A DNA stretch of 64,000 bases, taken from contig NZ_CP095740.1 in assembly GCF_023078455.1 (NCBI RefSeq), positions 372,001-436,000 of the forward strand, given 5' to 3'. A program made the translations under genes and the position numbers. Of the stretch, positions 31,799 to 41,165 are shown piece by piece. A model generated the notes under the pieces. It searched no databases. It was not told the DNA's origin and saw only the letters and a list, made by a program, of their open reading frames with translations. Positions within the stretch are counted from its first letter, which is position 1. The number at the start of each line of letters is the position of its first letter. The stretch comes from Luteibacter aegosomatis. GTDB lineage: Bacteria; Pseudomonadota; Gammaproteobacteria; Xanthomonadales; Rhodanobacteraceae.

Positions 31799-33223
31799 AT
31801 GCAGATGAACGTCCGTACCCGCCCGCTGGCCGCCGCCGCCCTTTCGCTGGCCATCGCCGGCGCGCTGGTGGCTCCCCAGGCCGCCCAGGCGAGCGCCTTC
31901 CAGCTCAAGGAAAACAGCGCCAAGGCCCTCGGCCGCGCCTTCGCCGGCTCGGCCGCCGCGGGTGACGACGCCTCGGTCATCGTGAACAACCCGGCGGCCA
32001 TGAGCCTGCTCAAGGGCAACGTGTTCCAGGCCGACGTCACCGGCATCAACTTCTCCACGAAGTTCCACGGCACCGCCACCGACGCTCAGGGCCGTCCCAT
32101 CAGCGGCGGCAACGGCGGCGACGCCGGCACCACCATCCCGGTACCGGCGCTGTACTTCGCCACCCAGGTCGGCGACAAGTGGCACTTCGGCCTCGCGGCG
32201 ACCGCGCCGTTCGGCTTCAAGACCGATTACGACAACGACTGGAAGGGCCGTTACAACGCGATCAAGTCCGACTTCAAGTCGTTCGACTTCACGCTGTCGG
32301 CGTCCTACGACGTGACCGACGACTTCGCCGTCGGCGTCAGCGCCATCGCGCAGAAGACCAGCGCCGAACTGACCAGCGCCATCAACTACAACACGGTGGG
32401 CCTGGGCCTGATCCAGCGCGCCGCCGCCGCCGGCCAGATCTCGCCGGCCGTGGCCCGCGCGCTCGCCACGCAGTACGCCACCGTCGTTCCTCCGGGCAGC
32501 GACGGCATCGCCCGCATCAAGGGCGACGATTGGGCCTACGGCTGGCAGGTCGGCGGTCTGTGGAAGCTGACCGAGAACGATCGCCTCTCGCTCGCCTACC
32601 GCAGCAAGATCAAGCACACCCTCGAGGGCACCGGTAATTTCACCATGCCGTCGAACGTGACGGCCGTGCTGTCCAACCCGACCGTGGGCGCCCTGCTGGG
32701 CAGCGGCCAGCCGCCGTTCACCCATACCGACGGCCAGGCGGGCTTCACCACGCCGTCCGTCGCCACCGCGAGCTTCTGGCACCAGGACGTCAAGTTCGGT
32801 CTCGGCTTCGACCTGTCGTGGACCAAGTGGGATTCGTTCGAGAACCTCACCGTCAACTACTCGAATCCGAACCAGCCGCCGACCTCCGAGCGTTACGGCT
32901 GGCGCAACAGCTACTTCCTGTCGGCCGGTGGCGAGTACTACCTCTCCGACCGCTTCACGCTGCGCGGTGGCGTGGCCGTGGACAGCACCCCGACCTACGA
33001 CGACACCCGTTCGCCGCGCGTGCCGGACTCGACCCGCAAGTGGCTGGCCTTCGGTATCGGCTACAAGGCCACCGACCGTTTCGAGATCAACGCGGGCTAT
33101 GCGCACATCTTCGTCAACAAGGCGCACATCGGCGGCGTGAACAGCGCCACCAACGATCGCCTGGTCGGCGAGAACGACGACAAGGGCAACCTGCTCTCGG
33201 TGTCGGCCAAGTACCAGTTCTGA
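31799..33223 (+). CDS. fadL: Outer-membrane long-chain fatty acid transporter FadL/TodX family
   Basis: A 474-residue outer-membrane beta-barrel that admits long-chain fatty acids or other hydrophobic compounds. Residues 1-32 form a signal peptide ending QAAQA before SAFQLKENSAKALGRAFAGSAAAGDDAS, the N-terminal plug with the typical VVNNPAAM-like VNNPAAMS block. Strands alternate to the C-terminal VSAKYQF, whose final Phe is the outer-membrane assembly signal. ATG 31799 lies after AGCAGGAGC; a second ATG at 31805 is possible. A strong terminator follows. Confidence 0.92.
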   Translation: MQMNVRTRPLAAAALSLAIAGALVAPQAAQASAFQLKENSAKALGRAFAGSAAAGDDASVIVNNPAAMSLLKGNVFQADVTGINFSTKFHGTATDAQGRPISGGNGGDAGTTIPVPALYFATQVGDKWHFGLAATAPFGFKTDYDNDWKGRYNAIKSDFKSFDFTLSASYDVTDDFAVGVSAIAQKTSAELTSAINYNTVGLGLIQRAAAAGQISPAVARALATQYATVVPPGSDGIARIKGDDWAYGWQVGGLWKLTENDRLSLAYRSKIKHTLEGTGNFTMPSNVTAVLSNPTVGALLGSGQPPFTHTDGQAGFTTPSVATASFWHQDVKFGLGFDLSWTKWDSFENLTVNYSNPNQPPTSERYGWRNSYFLSAGGEYYLSDRFTLRGGVAVDSTPTYDDTRSPRVPDSTRKWLAFGIGYKATDRFEINAGYAHIFVNKAHIGGVNSATNDRLVGENDDKGNLLSVSAKYQF

Positions 33224-33250
33224 TCGCCTCCCCCGATCGGGCCTGAAACG

Positions 33251-33284
33251 AAAAAACCTCCCCGGCGACGGGGAGGTTTTTTTT
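33251..33284 (+). terminator. Intrinsic terminator after fadL
   Basis: Stem CCTCCCC/GGGGAGG with a six-base loop, six A before it and eight T after it, 27 bases past the stop codon. Confidence 0.95.
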
Positions 33285-33300
33285 ATGCCTCAGTTTTTCG

Positions 33301-33343
33301 CTCCGTGAGGAATCGCGGACAGGGTCCGCGATTCCTCACGGAG
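33301..33343. repeat. Perfect 43-bp palindrome, family A core
   Basis: Arms of 19 bp (33301-33319 and 33325-33343) with loop CAGGG; the core is GCGGAC/GTCCGC as in the split family A repeats, but here the flank is extended into one long perfect hairpin, ten bases from the gshA stop codon. No T tract follows on either strand. Confidence 0.93.
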
Positions 33344-33352
33344 CGCCCGCTT

Positions 33353-34723
33353 TCAGTACGCGTATTCCGAAAACACCGGATCCACGCTGCCGTTCCACTT
33401 GCCGTGGAACAGCTCCAGCTTCGTATCCGCCTGCGTCTTGCCCGACAGCGCGATCTCCAGCAGCGGTTCGAGGTAGATCGATTCGTCGGAGCCGCGCGAG
33501 CCCACGACGTTGCGGCGCTTCAGGCCATGCTCGGCGATCTTCAACGACTCCAGCGCCAGCTCGCGAACACTATGGGTGCGGAACTTCAGCGCGAGGGCTT
33601 CCTTCGGTACGCCGTCGCGCAAGGCATGGCGCTCGGTCTTGCTGAAATCCTTCACCAGGTCCCACGCGGCATCCAGTGCCACGTCGTCGTAAAGCAGGCC
33701 TACCCAATAGGCGGGCAGCGCGCACAGCTGGTTCCACGGGCTCGCGTCGGCGCCTCGCATCTCGAGGTATTGCTTCAGGCGTACTTCGGGGAAGGCCGTG
33801 GTGAGGTGGTCCGCCCAGTCCTTCATGTTGGCCTTGACGCCGGGCAGCGCGGAAAGCTCGCCGCGCATGAACTTCTTGAAATCCTGCCCGGACAGGTCGA
33901 CGTACTTGCCGTCGACGTAGCTGAAGTACATCGGCACGTCGAGGATGTAGTCCACGTAGCGCTCGTAACCGAAGCCGTCCTCGAACACGAAGTCGAGCAT
34001 GCCGGTGCGATCGGCATCGGTATCGGTCCACACGTGCGAACGATACGACTTGAAGCCGTTGGGCTTGCCCTCGGTGAACGGGGAGTTGGCGAAAAGCGCG
34101 GTGGCGATCGGCTGCAGGGCCAAGGCCACGCGGAACTTCTTCACCATGTCGGCTTCGGTCGCGTAGTCGAGGTTCACCTGCACCGTGCAGGTGCGGGTCA
34201 TCATGTCCAGGCCGAGCGAGCCGACCTTGGGCATGTATTCGCGCATGATCTTGTAGCGGCCCTTCGGCATCCACGGCATCTGGTCGCGGCGCCACTTGGG
34301 CTGGAAACCCATGCCGAGGAAGCCGATGCCGAACTCGTCGGCCACCGAGCGCACTTCCTTCAGGTGGGTGCCGACCTCTTCGCAGGTCTGGTGGATGGAT
34401 TCCAGCGGCGCGCCGGAAAGCTCCAGCTGGCCGGCCGGCTCCAGCGTGATGTTGGCCATGCCCTTGGTCAAGGCCACCGGCGTCTCGCCTTCGCGGGCGA
34501 TATCCCAGCCGTAGCGCTCGGCCAACCCTTCGAGAATGGCGCGTATGCCCGGACGCGGGCCCTCGAACGGCGGCGGCGTGAGGTCGTCGGTATAGAAGCC
34601 GAACTTCTCGTGCTCGGTACCGATGCGCCACCGCTCGCGGGGCTTCTCGCCCTTGGCGATGTACTCGACCAGGTCGTGGCGGTCGCCGATCGGCGTGCTC
34701 TTGGCGGCGCTGGGAATGGACAC
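33353..34723 (-). CDS. gshA: Glutamate-cysteine ligase, plant/alphaproteobacterial type
   Basis: A 456-residue ligase that joins glutamate and cysteine in glutathione synthesis. GTG 34723 is chosen because AAGGAAG precedes it by four bases and conserved sequence starts just after (IGDRHDLVEYI). Blocks include RWRIGTEHEKFGF, LEPAGQLELSGAP, MTRTCTVQVNLDY, FANSPFTEGKPNG, SHVWTDTDADRTG. These place it in the plant-like GshA class, not the E. coli class. The paired GshB is not in the window. It ends ten bases from a palindrome. Confidence 0.95.
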   Translation of the reverse strand: MSIPSAAKSTPIGDRHDLVEYIAKGEKPRERWRIGTEHEKFGFYTDDLTPPPFEGPRPGIRAILEGLAERYGWDIAREGETPVALTKGMANITLEPAGQLELSGAPLESIHQTCEEVGTHLKEVRSVADEFGIGFLGMGFQPKWRRDQMPWMPKGRYKIMREYMPKVGSLGLDMMTRTCTVQVNLDYATEADMVKKFRVALALQPIATALFANSPFTEGKPNGFKSYRSHVWTDTDADRTGMLDFVFEDGFGYERYVDYILDVPMYFSYVDGKYVDLSGQDFKKFMRGELSALPGVKANMKDWADHLTTAFPEVRLKQYLEMRGADASPWNQLCALPAYWVGLLYDDVALDAAWDLVKDFSKTERHALRDGVPKEALALKFRTHSVRELALESLKIAEHGLKRRNVVGSRGSDESIYLEPLLEIALSGKTQADTKLELFHGKWNGSVDPVFSEYAY

Positions 34724-34835
34724 TGAACTTCCTTGGGCTGGTCGGCGGGACCGGTGCCGCCCACATGGGGGCGCGGGTGGCCGGACAAAAGGTGTCGGCG
34801 GCGGCAGCGTAGCAAAATGGCCGTGCATGGACGGC

Positions 34836-34871
34836 AAGAAAAAAGGCCGCCCGTTGCGGGGCGGCCTTTTC
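34836..34871 (-). terminator. Intrinsic terminator after rho
   Basis: Stem GGCCGCCC/GGGCGGCC with a six-base loop; on the minus strand it is followed by a T-rich run (TTTTTTCTT), 20 bases past the rho stop codon. Fit on the plus strand is partial. Confidence 0.9.
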
Positions 34872-34890
34872 GTCGTGTCCGATGGGCGCC

Positions 34891-36690
34891 TCAGCGCTTC
34901 ATCGAATTGAAGAACTCGTCGTTGGACTTGGTGTTCTTCATCTTGTCGAGCATGAATTCCATCGCGGCCAGCTCGTCCATCGGGTGGAGGAGCTTGCGCA
35001 GGATCCAGATCTTGGCGAGCAGGTCGGGATCGATGAGCAGGTCTTCGCGGCGGGTGCCCGAGCGGTTGATGTCGATGGCCGGGTAGACGCGCTTCTCGGA
35101 GATGCGGCGGGACAGGTGCACTTCCATGTTGCCCGTGCCCTTGAACTCCTCGTAAATCACCTCGTCCATCTTCGAACCGGTATCGGTCAGCGCGGTGGCG
35201 ATGATGGTCAGGCTGCCGCCTTCCTCGACGTTGCGCGCCGCGCCGAAGAAGCGCTTGGGACGCTGCAGGGCATTGGCGTCGACACCGCCGGTGAGCACCT
35301 TGCCCGAGCTGGGCACCACGGTGTTGTAGGCGCGGGCGAGGCGGGTGATGGAGTCGAGCAGGATGACGACGTCCTTCTTGTGCTCGACCAAGCGCTTGGC
35401 GCGCTCGATCACCATCTCGGCGACCTGCACGTGGCGCACGGCCGGCTCGTCGAAGGTGGAGCTGATCACCTCGGCTCGCACCGTGCGGGCGATTTCGGTG
35501 ACCTCTTCCGGACGCTCGTCGATCAGCAGCATGATCAGGTGCACGTCGGGATGGTTGTACTGGATGGCCTGGGCGATGTTCTGCAGCATCATCGTCTTAC
35601 CGGACTTCGGCTGGGAGACGATGAGGCCGCGCTGGCCGCGGCCGATCGGCGCCACCAGGTCGAGGATGCGACCGGTGATGTCCTCGGTGGACCCGTTGCC
35701 GCGCTCGAGCTTGAACGCCTTGCGCGGGAACAGCGGGGTGAGGTTTTCGAACAGCAGCTTGTTCTTCGACGCCTCCGGCGGATCGCCGTTGATGTCGTCG
35801 ACCTTGAGCATCGCGAAGTAGCGCTCGCCTTCCTTCGGATGGCGCACGCGTCCGGTGATGTAGTCGCCGGTGCGCAGGTTGAAGCGGCGGATCTGGCTGG
35901 GCGAGACGTAGATGTCGTCAGGGCCGGCCAGGTACGACTCGTCGGCCGAACGAAGGAAGCCGAAGCCGTCCTGCAGGATCTCGAGCACGCCCTCGGCCCA
36001 GATGCCGCCGCCGGAGCGGGCGTGCGCCTTGAGGATGTTGAAGACCACGTCCTGCTTGCGCTGGCGGGCCACGCCTTCGCGAACGCCTAGCGACTCGGCG
36101 AATTCCAGGAGCTGGATCGAGTTCTTGCGCTTGAGTTCGGTCAGGTTGATCAGGCGATCGTTGCTGCCGGCATCGGCGTTCTCGTCGTCGTCGACGGGAT
36201 AGCCGTTGTTGTTGCGCGGATGCTGGTAATTGCCGCTGTTGCCGTTTCCGCCTTGGCGCTGCTGCTGGTTGCCGCGCTCGGGACGGTCGTTGCGGTCGTT
36301 GCGGCGGCGACGACCACGGCCTTCGCGCTGCTCGTTGTTGTTGCGGTTCGGGTTCTGGCCTTGCCCCTGGCCCTGGCCTTGCTGCGGGTTCTGGCCGTGC
36401 GGCTGCGGTTGCTGGTTGGGCAGGCTGGGCAGCGGCGCATAAGGCTGGGGCTGCTGGCCCTGCGGCGCCTCGTTCTGCGGGGCGGGACGCGGGGCTTCGG
36501 GAGCCGGCTGGGAGGAGAGCTGCAGCTCGGCCTGCGGCGCGGGCGTCGGGCCCTTGGCGGGAGCCGGAGTCTCGACCGCGGGGGCCTCGGCGGCGGGTGC
36601 CTTGCGGCGGGTGCGCGGACGCGGTTCGGTCGCAGGCGTATCGCCGGCGCCCTTGGCGTCGATGGAATCTTTCGTTTCGATATCAGACAC
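34891..36690 (-). CDS. rho: Transcription termination factor Rho with long N-terminal extension
   Basis: A 599-residue hexameric RNA helicase that ends transcripts. GTG 36690 (VSDIETKD) is preferred over TTG 36696 because GTGAGG lies seven bases upstream. The conserved protein starts with NLTELKRKN near residue 183; before it lies about 180 residues rich in Pro, Gln, Asn, Gly and Arg, absent from the 419-residue E. coli protein, with a basic [11 protein letters not shown] patch. The cold-shock RNA-binding domain ([19 protein letters not shown]), P-loop PKSGKTMM, Walker [11 protein letters not shown] and Q-loop [14 protein letters not shown] are intact. Neighbour trxA and divergent rhlB keep the E. 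coli trxA-rhlB-rho neighbourhood. Confidence 0.96.
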   Translation of the reverse strand: MSDIETKDSIDAKGAGDTPATEPRPRTRRKAPAAEAPAVETPAPAKGPTPAPQAELQLSSQPAPEAPRPAPQNEAPQGQQPQPYAPLPSLPNQQPQPHGQNPQQGQGQGQGQNPNRNNNEQREGRGRRRRNDRNDRPERGNQQQRQGGNGNSGNYQHPRNNNGYPVDDDENADAGSNDRLINLTELKRKNSIQLLEFAESLGVREGVARQRKQDVVFNILKAHARSGGGIWAEGVLEILQDGFGFLRSADESYLAGPDDIYVSPSQIRRFNLRTGDYITGRVRHPKEGERYFAMLKVDDINGDPPEASKNKLLFENLTPLFPRKAFKLERGNGSTEDITGRILDLVAPIGRGQRGLIVSQPKSGKTMMLQNIAQAIQYNHPDVHLIMLLIDERPEEVTEIARTVRAEVISSTFDEPAVRHVQVAEMVIERAKRLVEHKKDVVILLDSITRLARAYNTVVPSSGKVLTGGVDANALQRPKRFFGAARNVEEGGSLTIIATALTDTGSKMDEVIYEEFKGTGNMEVHLSRRISEKRVYPAIDINRSGTRREDLLIDPDLLAKIWILRKLLHPMDELAAMEFMLDKMKNTKSNDEFFNSMKR

Positions 36691-36787
36691 GGGCAAACCT
36701 CACGGGGCGCCGTTGGAAGAAAAGAGGGGGTGGGTTCGCAGCGAGGGGGACAAGGCGTGTCCCGGCGAACACCTAGAGCCTAGCATC

Positions 36788-36817
36788 GCGTGAGGCGCAA
36801 CGTAAAGCGCCCCACGC
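36788..36817 (-). promoter_or_regulatory. Stem-loop in the trxA-rho intergenic region
   Basis: An 11-bp stem with one G-T pair and an eight-base loop (arms 36807-36817 and 36788-36798) between trxA and rho. It has no T tract, so it may be a processing or leader element of the rho mRNA and not a terminator. Confidence 0.5.
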
Positions 36818-36848
36818 GGCGGCGGAAGGATGAAGCGTAAAACGGGTG

Positions 36849-37175
36849 TTAGATGGACTTATCGATGAACTGGGCAAGCACGCCCTTGTTGACGGCGCCG
36901 ACCTGGGTACCGGCGACCTTGCCGTCCTTGAACACCATCAGGGTAGGAATGCCGCGGATACCGAACTGGCGCGGCGTCTGCTGATTCTCGTCGATGTTGA
37001 TCTTCACGATCTTGACCTTGCCCTGATACTCATCGGCGAGCTGCTCGAGCGCCGGCGCGATGGCCTTGCACGGTCCGCACCACTCCGCCCAGAAGTCGAG
37101 CAGGACGGGGGTATCCGACTCCAGGACGTCCTTCGAGAAAGCGGCGTCGCTGGTATGGGTGATCTTCTCGCTCAC
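36849..37175 (-). CDS. trxA: Thioredoxin 1
   Basis: A 108-residue cytosolic thiol-disulfide reductant. GTG 37175 starts [13 protein letters not shown]; upstream codons are unlike any thioredoxin. The active site is [13 protein letters not shown], and cis-Pro lies in [12 protein letters not shown]. Length and motif are fully standard. It is upstream of rho on the same strand and divergent from rhlB, a conserved arrangement. Confidence 0.97.
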   Translation of the reverse strand: MSEKITHTSDAAFSKDVLESDTPVLLDFWAEWCGPCKAIAPALEQLADEYQGKVKIVKINIDENQQTPRQFGIRGIPTLMVFKDGKVAGTQVGAVNKGVLAQFIDKSI

Positions 37176-37609
37176 CGTGGTCTCCAAAGCAATGAAAGGG
37201 GATGAAAAGGGGAGTTTGCGACCCCGACGCTGGCATCGGCTACACTTAGGCGCCCCATGTCGCGGGTCCAACCGGAACCGAAGGTCTTGGCGATTGCCGC
37301 CCTTGGCCCTCATTCCAACCCAACTAGGGGCGCGATTCAAGCGATTCAAGTCGCCGGAGGATGGTTTCCGTTGACATAGGTAAACCGGTTCACGTAGCCG
37401 GTTCACCTATGCCAGCGGAAGCCGTCGGACCGGCCACACCGCCTCCGGCCATCGTGCGCCGGGTGTTTCGACAGGCCGCCGGCACTGGCAACCGGCCGCT
37501 CCCGACTCTCCCGTGACGCCGGCCGGATTCCCTCCGTCCCACGGTGCTTCGGCGCCGCCGGACGGCGCCGCGTCAGCGCGGCGCAAGCCACAAGGCCCAT
37601 CATCACACC
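37176..37609. other. Divergent trxA/rhlB intergenic region with hairpin
   Basis: About 430 bases without a credible gene. It contains a 14-bp inverted repeat with one mismatch (arms CATAGGTAAACCGG at 37373-37386 and its partner ending near 37410) that directly follows a TTGA; it may be an operator for rhlB. The last 200 bases are an unusually long, GC-rich potential leader of rhlB. Confidence 0.5.
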
Positions 37610-39322
37610 ATGTCCGAAACCGTTCTTACCGACGTCTTCTACGAGAACCTCGACCTCCATCCGCTGCTCCACCAGGGCCTCGCCGCCGCGGGCATCACCC
37701 GGTGCACGCCGATCCAGGCCCTCACCCTGCCGCTGGCGCTCACCGGCCGCGACGTCGCCGGCCAGGCCCAGACCGGCACGGGCAAGACCTTCGCCTTCCT
37801 CGTGGCGCTGGTCGACCGCCTGCTGAAGAACCCCGCCCAGCCCGGCCGCCGCGACGCCGATCCGCGTGCCCTGGTGATCGCACCCACCCGCGAGCTGGCG
37901 ATCCAGATCGAGAAAGACTTCCAGACCATCGGCAAGGCCACCGGCCTGCGCAGCGCCCTGATCTACGGCGGCGTCGATTACGACAAGCAGCGCCAGCAGC
38001 TGCGCGACGGCTGCGACATCATCATCGCCACGCCGGGCCGCCTGCTCGACTACCACAAGCAGGACGTCTTCGGCTTCGGCAGCGTCGAGATCATGGTCAT
38101 CGACGAAGCCGACCGCATGTTCGACCTGGGCTTCATCAAGGATGTGCGCTTCATCTTCCGCCGCCTGCCGGCCCGCGAGAAGCGCCAGGTGCTGCTGTTC
38201 TCGGCCACCCTCAGCCACCGCGTGCTGGAACTGGCCTACGAGCACATGCACGAGGCCGAAAAGCTCGTGGTCGAGACCGAAAACGTCACGGCCGACCGCG
38301 TGCGCCAGGTGGTGTACTTCCCCTCGAAGGAAGAGAAGATGCCCCTGCTGCTCAACCTGCTCGAAGAGAGCAAGGCCGAGCGCAGCATCATCTTCGTCAA
38401 CACCAAGGCCGCCGCCGAGCGCATCACCGATCGCCTGAAACGCCACAACTTCCGCGTGGGCGCCATTTCCGGCGACGTGCCGCAGGTGAAGCGCCAGAAG
38501 CTGCTCCAGCGCTTCCAGGCCGGCGACATCGACCTGCTGGTGGCCACCGACGTGGCCGCCCGCGGCCTGCACATCCCGGCGGTGAGCCACGTCTTCAACT
38601 ACGACCTGCCGCAGGATGCCGAGGATTACGTGCACCGCATCGGCCGCACCGCGCGCCTGGGCGCCGAGGGCGACGCCATCAGCTTCGCCTGCGACCTCTA
38701 CGCGATGGGCTTGCCGGACATCGAGACTTACATCAACCAGAAGATTCCCACCGCGTCGATCGACGCGAAGATGCTGGTGATGCCCGCGCCGCGCCCGCGC
38801 GCCGATGGCGTGCAGGACGAGGTCGACGATCCCAACGATACCGATGGCCACGTGCCCACCCGCGGCGCGCCGCCGGAGAAGGGCGGCCGTTCGGGGTCGC
38901 GCGGCGGCCGTGGCGGTCCGCGCTCGGGCGAGCGTTCGGGCAGCCGCGAGCGCAAGCCGCGTCCGCCGCGCGAGGACAAGCCGGCGTCGACCGAAGTGCC
39001 GGTGAAGACCGTGGTGGTCGCCGACACCGTGTCCGAGCTGCCGGCCGCCGCCGAGGCGATGGCCGCCGCGTCGGCACCGAAGAAGCGCCGTCGCCGTCGT
39101 GGCGGTCGCGGTCGCGGCCAGCGCGAGGGGGGCGAGAACGTCGCCGCCACGCCGAACGCGCGTCCGCAGGGCGAGGCCCGTCCGTCGCATTCCCCGCAGG
39201 GCCAGCGTCCGTCGCGCCAGGTGACCGCCAGCCGACCGGCCAGCACGCCGGCACCGGTGGCTCCGGTGAAGGAAAAGGTCGGCTTCTTCCGCCGCCTGGG
39301 CCGCCTGTTCGGCGGCAACTGA
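37610..39322 (+). CDS. rhlB: ATP-dependent RNA helicase RhlB
   Basis: A 570-residue DEAD-box helicase of the RNA degradosome. ATG 37610. Q motif [14 protein letters not shown], motif I AQTGTGKT, Ia PTRELAIQI, Ib [14 protein letters not shown] as [58 protein letters not shown] are all intact. From about 415 a C-terminal tail, absent from E. coli RhlB (about 420 residues), is rich in Gly/Arg and Pro, with RGG-like boxes and [13 protein letters not shown], and ends [11 protein letters not shown]; it probably binds RNA or partners. The neighbours trxA and rho support RhlB over other DEAD proteins. Confidence 0.93.
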   Translation: MSETVLTDVFYENLDLHPLLHQGLAAAGITRCTPIQALTLPLALTGRDVAGQAQTGTGKTFAFLVALVDRLLKNPAQPGRRDADPRALVIAPTRELAIQIEKDFQTIGKATGLRSALIYGGVDYDKQRQQLRDGCDIIIATPGRLLDYHKQDVFGFGSVEIMVIDEADRMFDLGFIKDVRFIFRRLPAREKRQVLLFSATLSHRVLELAYEHMHEAEKLVVETENVTADRVRQVVYFPSKEEKMPLLLNLLEESKAERSIIFVNTKAAAERITDRLKRHNFRVGAISGDVPQVKRQKLLQRFQAGDIDLLVATDVAARGLHIPAVSHVFNYDLPQDAEDYVHRIGRTARLGAEGDAISFACDLYAMGLPDIETYINQKIPTASIDAKMLVMPAPRPRADGVQDEVDDPNDTDGHVPTRGAPPEKGGRSGSRGGRGGPRSGERSGSRERKPRPPREDKPASTEVPVKTVVVADTVSELPAAAEAMAAASAPKKRRRRRGGRGRGQREGGENVAATPNARPQGEARPSHSPQGQRPSRQVTASRPASTPAPVAPVKEKVGFFRRLGRLFGGN

Positions 39323-39327
39323 CGCCA

Positions 39328-39417
39328 TTCGCCGATACGATCGGCTCCCACCCCTTCGGTAGCGAGGTGTCGACAACCTCGCCTACCGAAGGGGTGGGAG
39401 CCGATCGCATCGGCGAA
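39328..39417. repeat. 90-bp near-perfect palindrome, family B
   Basis: Almost the whole interval folds back on itself: outer arms carry GCCGAT/ATCGGC stems and GGCTCCCACC flanks, and the inner part, CGAGGTGTCGACAACCTCG, is also self-complementary save for one mismatch. It lies five bases past the rhlB stop codon and before ftsE, where a transcript would form a very stable hairpin, though with no T tract. Confidence 0.92.
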
Positions 39418-39501
39418 GTCGCGCGAAGCGCGACGCCAACCCCCGCAAAACCCCGCGCCATCCCGTATCCTTGAAGCCTTCACGGACCAACGGGTAACGC
39501 G

Positions 39502-40179
39502 GTGATCGGTTTCGATCTGGTGAGCAAACGATACGAGGGCGGCCATCAAGCCCTCACCGACGTGTCGTTCCAGGTGGACGCGGGCGAAATGGCCTTCGTC
39601 ACCGGCCATTCCGGCGCCGGCAAGAGCACCCTGCTGAAGTTGCTGGCGATGATCGAGCGGCCGACCAACGGGGTGGTCACCCTCGACGGCCAGAAGCTCA
39701 ATGCCGTGCGTTCGTCCGACATCCCCCGCCTGCGTCGCAAGCTCGGCATGGTCTTCCAGGACCATCGCCTGCTGCTCGACCGCAGCGTCTTCGCCAACGT
39801 CGAGCTGCCGCTGGTGATCGCCGGCGTGTCACCGGCCGATCGCGGCCGGCGCGTGCGCGCCGCGCTGGAGAAGGTGGGCCTGCTCAGCTACGAAAAACAA
39901 TTGCCCTCGGCACTGTCCACGGGCGAACAGCAGCGCGTGGGCATCGCGCGCGCCATCGTCGCCAAGCCCGCGGTGCTCATCGCCGACGAACCCACGGGCA
40001 ACCTCGATCCGCAACTCGCGCTGGAGATCATGAGCCTGTTCGCCGAATTCCAGCAGGTCGGCACCGCCGTCCTCGTCGCCAGCCACGACCTCATGCTGAT
40101 CAAGCGGATGAAGAAACGCGTGGTCGTGCTCGACCACGGCAAGCTGGTGGCCGACGTGCCCGCGACGGAGGTCGTATGA
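39502..40179 (+). CDS. ftsE: Cell division ATP-binding protein FtsE
   Basis: A 225-residue ABC ATPase that with FtsX drives septal peptidoglycan hydrolase activation at the divisome. GTG 39502 opens MIGFDLVSKRY. Walker A GHSGAGKST, Q-loop VFQDHRLL, Walker B VLIADEPTGNLD and switch VASHDLMLI are standard. The signature reads LSTGEQQRV, with Thr in place of the usual first Gly. It overlaps ftsX by four bases (ATGA), so the two are coupled. Confidence 0.95.
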   Translation: MIGFDLVSKRYEGGHQALTDVSFQVDAGEMAFVTGHSGAGKSTLLKLLAMIERPTNGVVTLDGQKLNAVRSSDIPRLRRKLGMVFQDHRLLLDRSVFANVELPLVIAGVSPADRGRRVRAALEKVGLLSYEKQLPSALSTGEQQRVGIARAIVAKPAVLIADEPTGNLDPQLALEIMSLFAEFQQVGTAVLVASHDLMLIKRMKKRVVVLDHGKLVADVPATEVV

Positions 40180-41156
40180 ACGCCGTCCGCGAACCCCGTC
40201 GCGCCCCCGAGCCGGAAAAGACCCGCCGCAGCGGCCCGCACAAGGTGGGTGCCTGGCGCGAGCACCATGCCTGGAGCCTGTCGATCAGCCTGCGCCGGCT
40301 CGGCGCGCGCCCGCTCGGCACCCTGCTCACCGTGGCGGTGATGGGGGTGGCACTCGCCTTGCCGCTCGCTTTCTACCTGTTGCTGGGCAACGTGCAGCGC
40401 ATGGGCGACGCGCTGGGCCGCAACCAGACCATCAGCGTGTTCATGAAAACGGGCCAGAACGCCGGCATGGCCGAAACGGCGGCGTCCGCGCTGCGCGGTC
40501 GCCCCGAAGTGGATGAGATCGTCGTGCGCACGCCGAAGGACGGCCTCGACGAACTGGCCGAGGTGCAGGGTTTTTCCGGTTCGCTGCAATCGCTCGACGC
40601 CAATCCGTTGCCTTTCGTGCTGTCGGTGAAACCCAAGCCGGGCCTTTCCGCCGACGCGGTGGCGAGACTGGTCGATGCCATGAAAAACACGCCCGGCGTG
40701 GACATGGTGCAGGACACCGGCTCGTGGCGGCAGCGCCTCGACGCCCTGCTCGGCGTCGGTACGCGCGCGGTCACGATGCTGGCGCTGCTGCTCGGCATCG
40801 CCGCGCTGCTCGTGGTGGGCAACACCATTCGCGTGGACATCCTCAGCCGCAGCGAGGAAATCGGCGTACTGCTGCTGATCGGCGCCAGCCGGCCGTTCGT
40901 GCGTCGTCCCTATCTTTACGCCGGCGCGTGGCTGGGCTTCCTCGCCGGCGTGCTGGCCGTGGCGCTGGCGGCGGTGCTCGAACTGGCCATGGCCGGACCG
41001 GTGTCGCGCCTGAGCGCGGCCTATGACGGCAGCGTGAGTTTCGGCGGCCTGCCGGGCTGGTTGTTCGTCGCGGTACCGTTCGCTTCCGCGCTCCTGGGCT
41101 GGCTGGGCGCGCGGCTGGTCAGCGCCCGACAGATACGCCGCATGGCGGCGGGCTGA
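40176..41156 (+). CDS. ftsX: Cell division permease-like protein FtsX
   Basis: A 326-residue inner-membrane partner of FtsE. After a basic cytoplasmic stretch of about 45 residues come a membrane segment ([21 protein letters not shown]), a periplasmic domain to about residue 205, then three membrane segments ([49 protein letters not shown]). The cytoplasmic loop [16 protein letters not shown] is typical of FtsX. ATG 40176 is within the ftsE end. Confidence 0.95.
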   Translation: MNAVREPRRAPEPEKTRRSGPHKVGAWREHHAWSLSISLRRLGARPLGTLLTVAVMGVALALPLAFYLLLGNVQRMGDALGRNQTISVFMKTGQNAGMAETAASALRGRPEVDEIVVRTPKDGLDELAEVQGFSGSLQSLDANPLPFVLSVKPKPGLSADAVARLVDAMKNTPGVDMVQDTGSWRQRLDALLGVGTRAVTMLALLLGIAALLVVGNTIRVDILSRSEEIGVLLLIGASRPFVRRPYLYAGAWLGFLAGVLAVALAAVLELAMAGPVSRLSAAYDGSVSFGGLPGWLFVAVPFASALLGWLGARLVSARQIRRMAAG

Positions 41157-41165
41157 GGAGGCACC

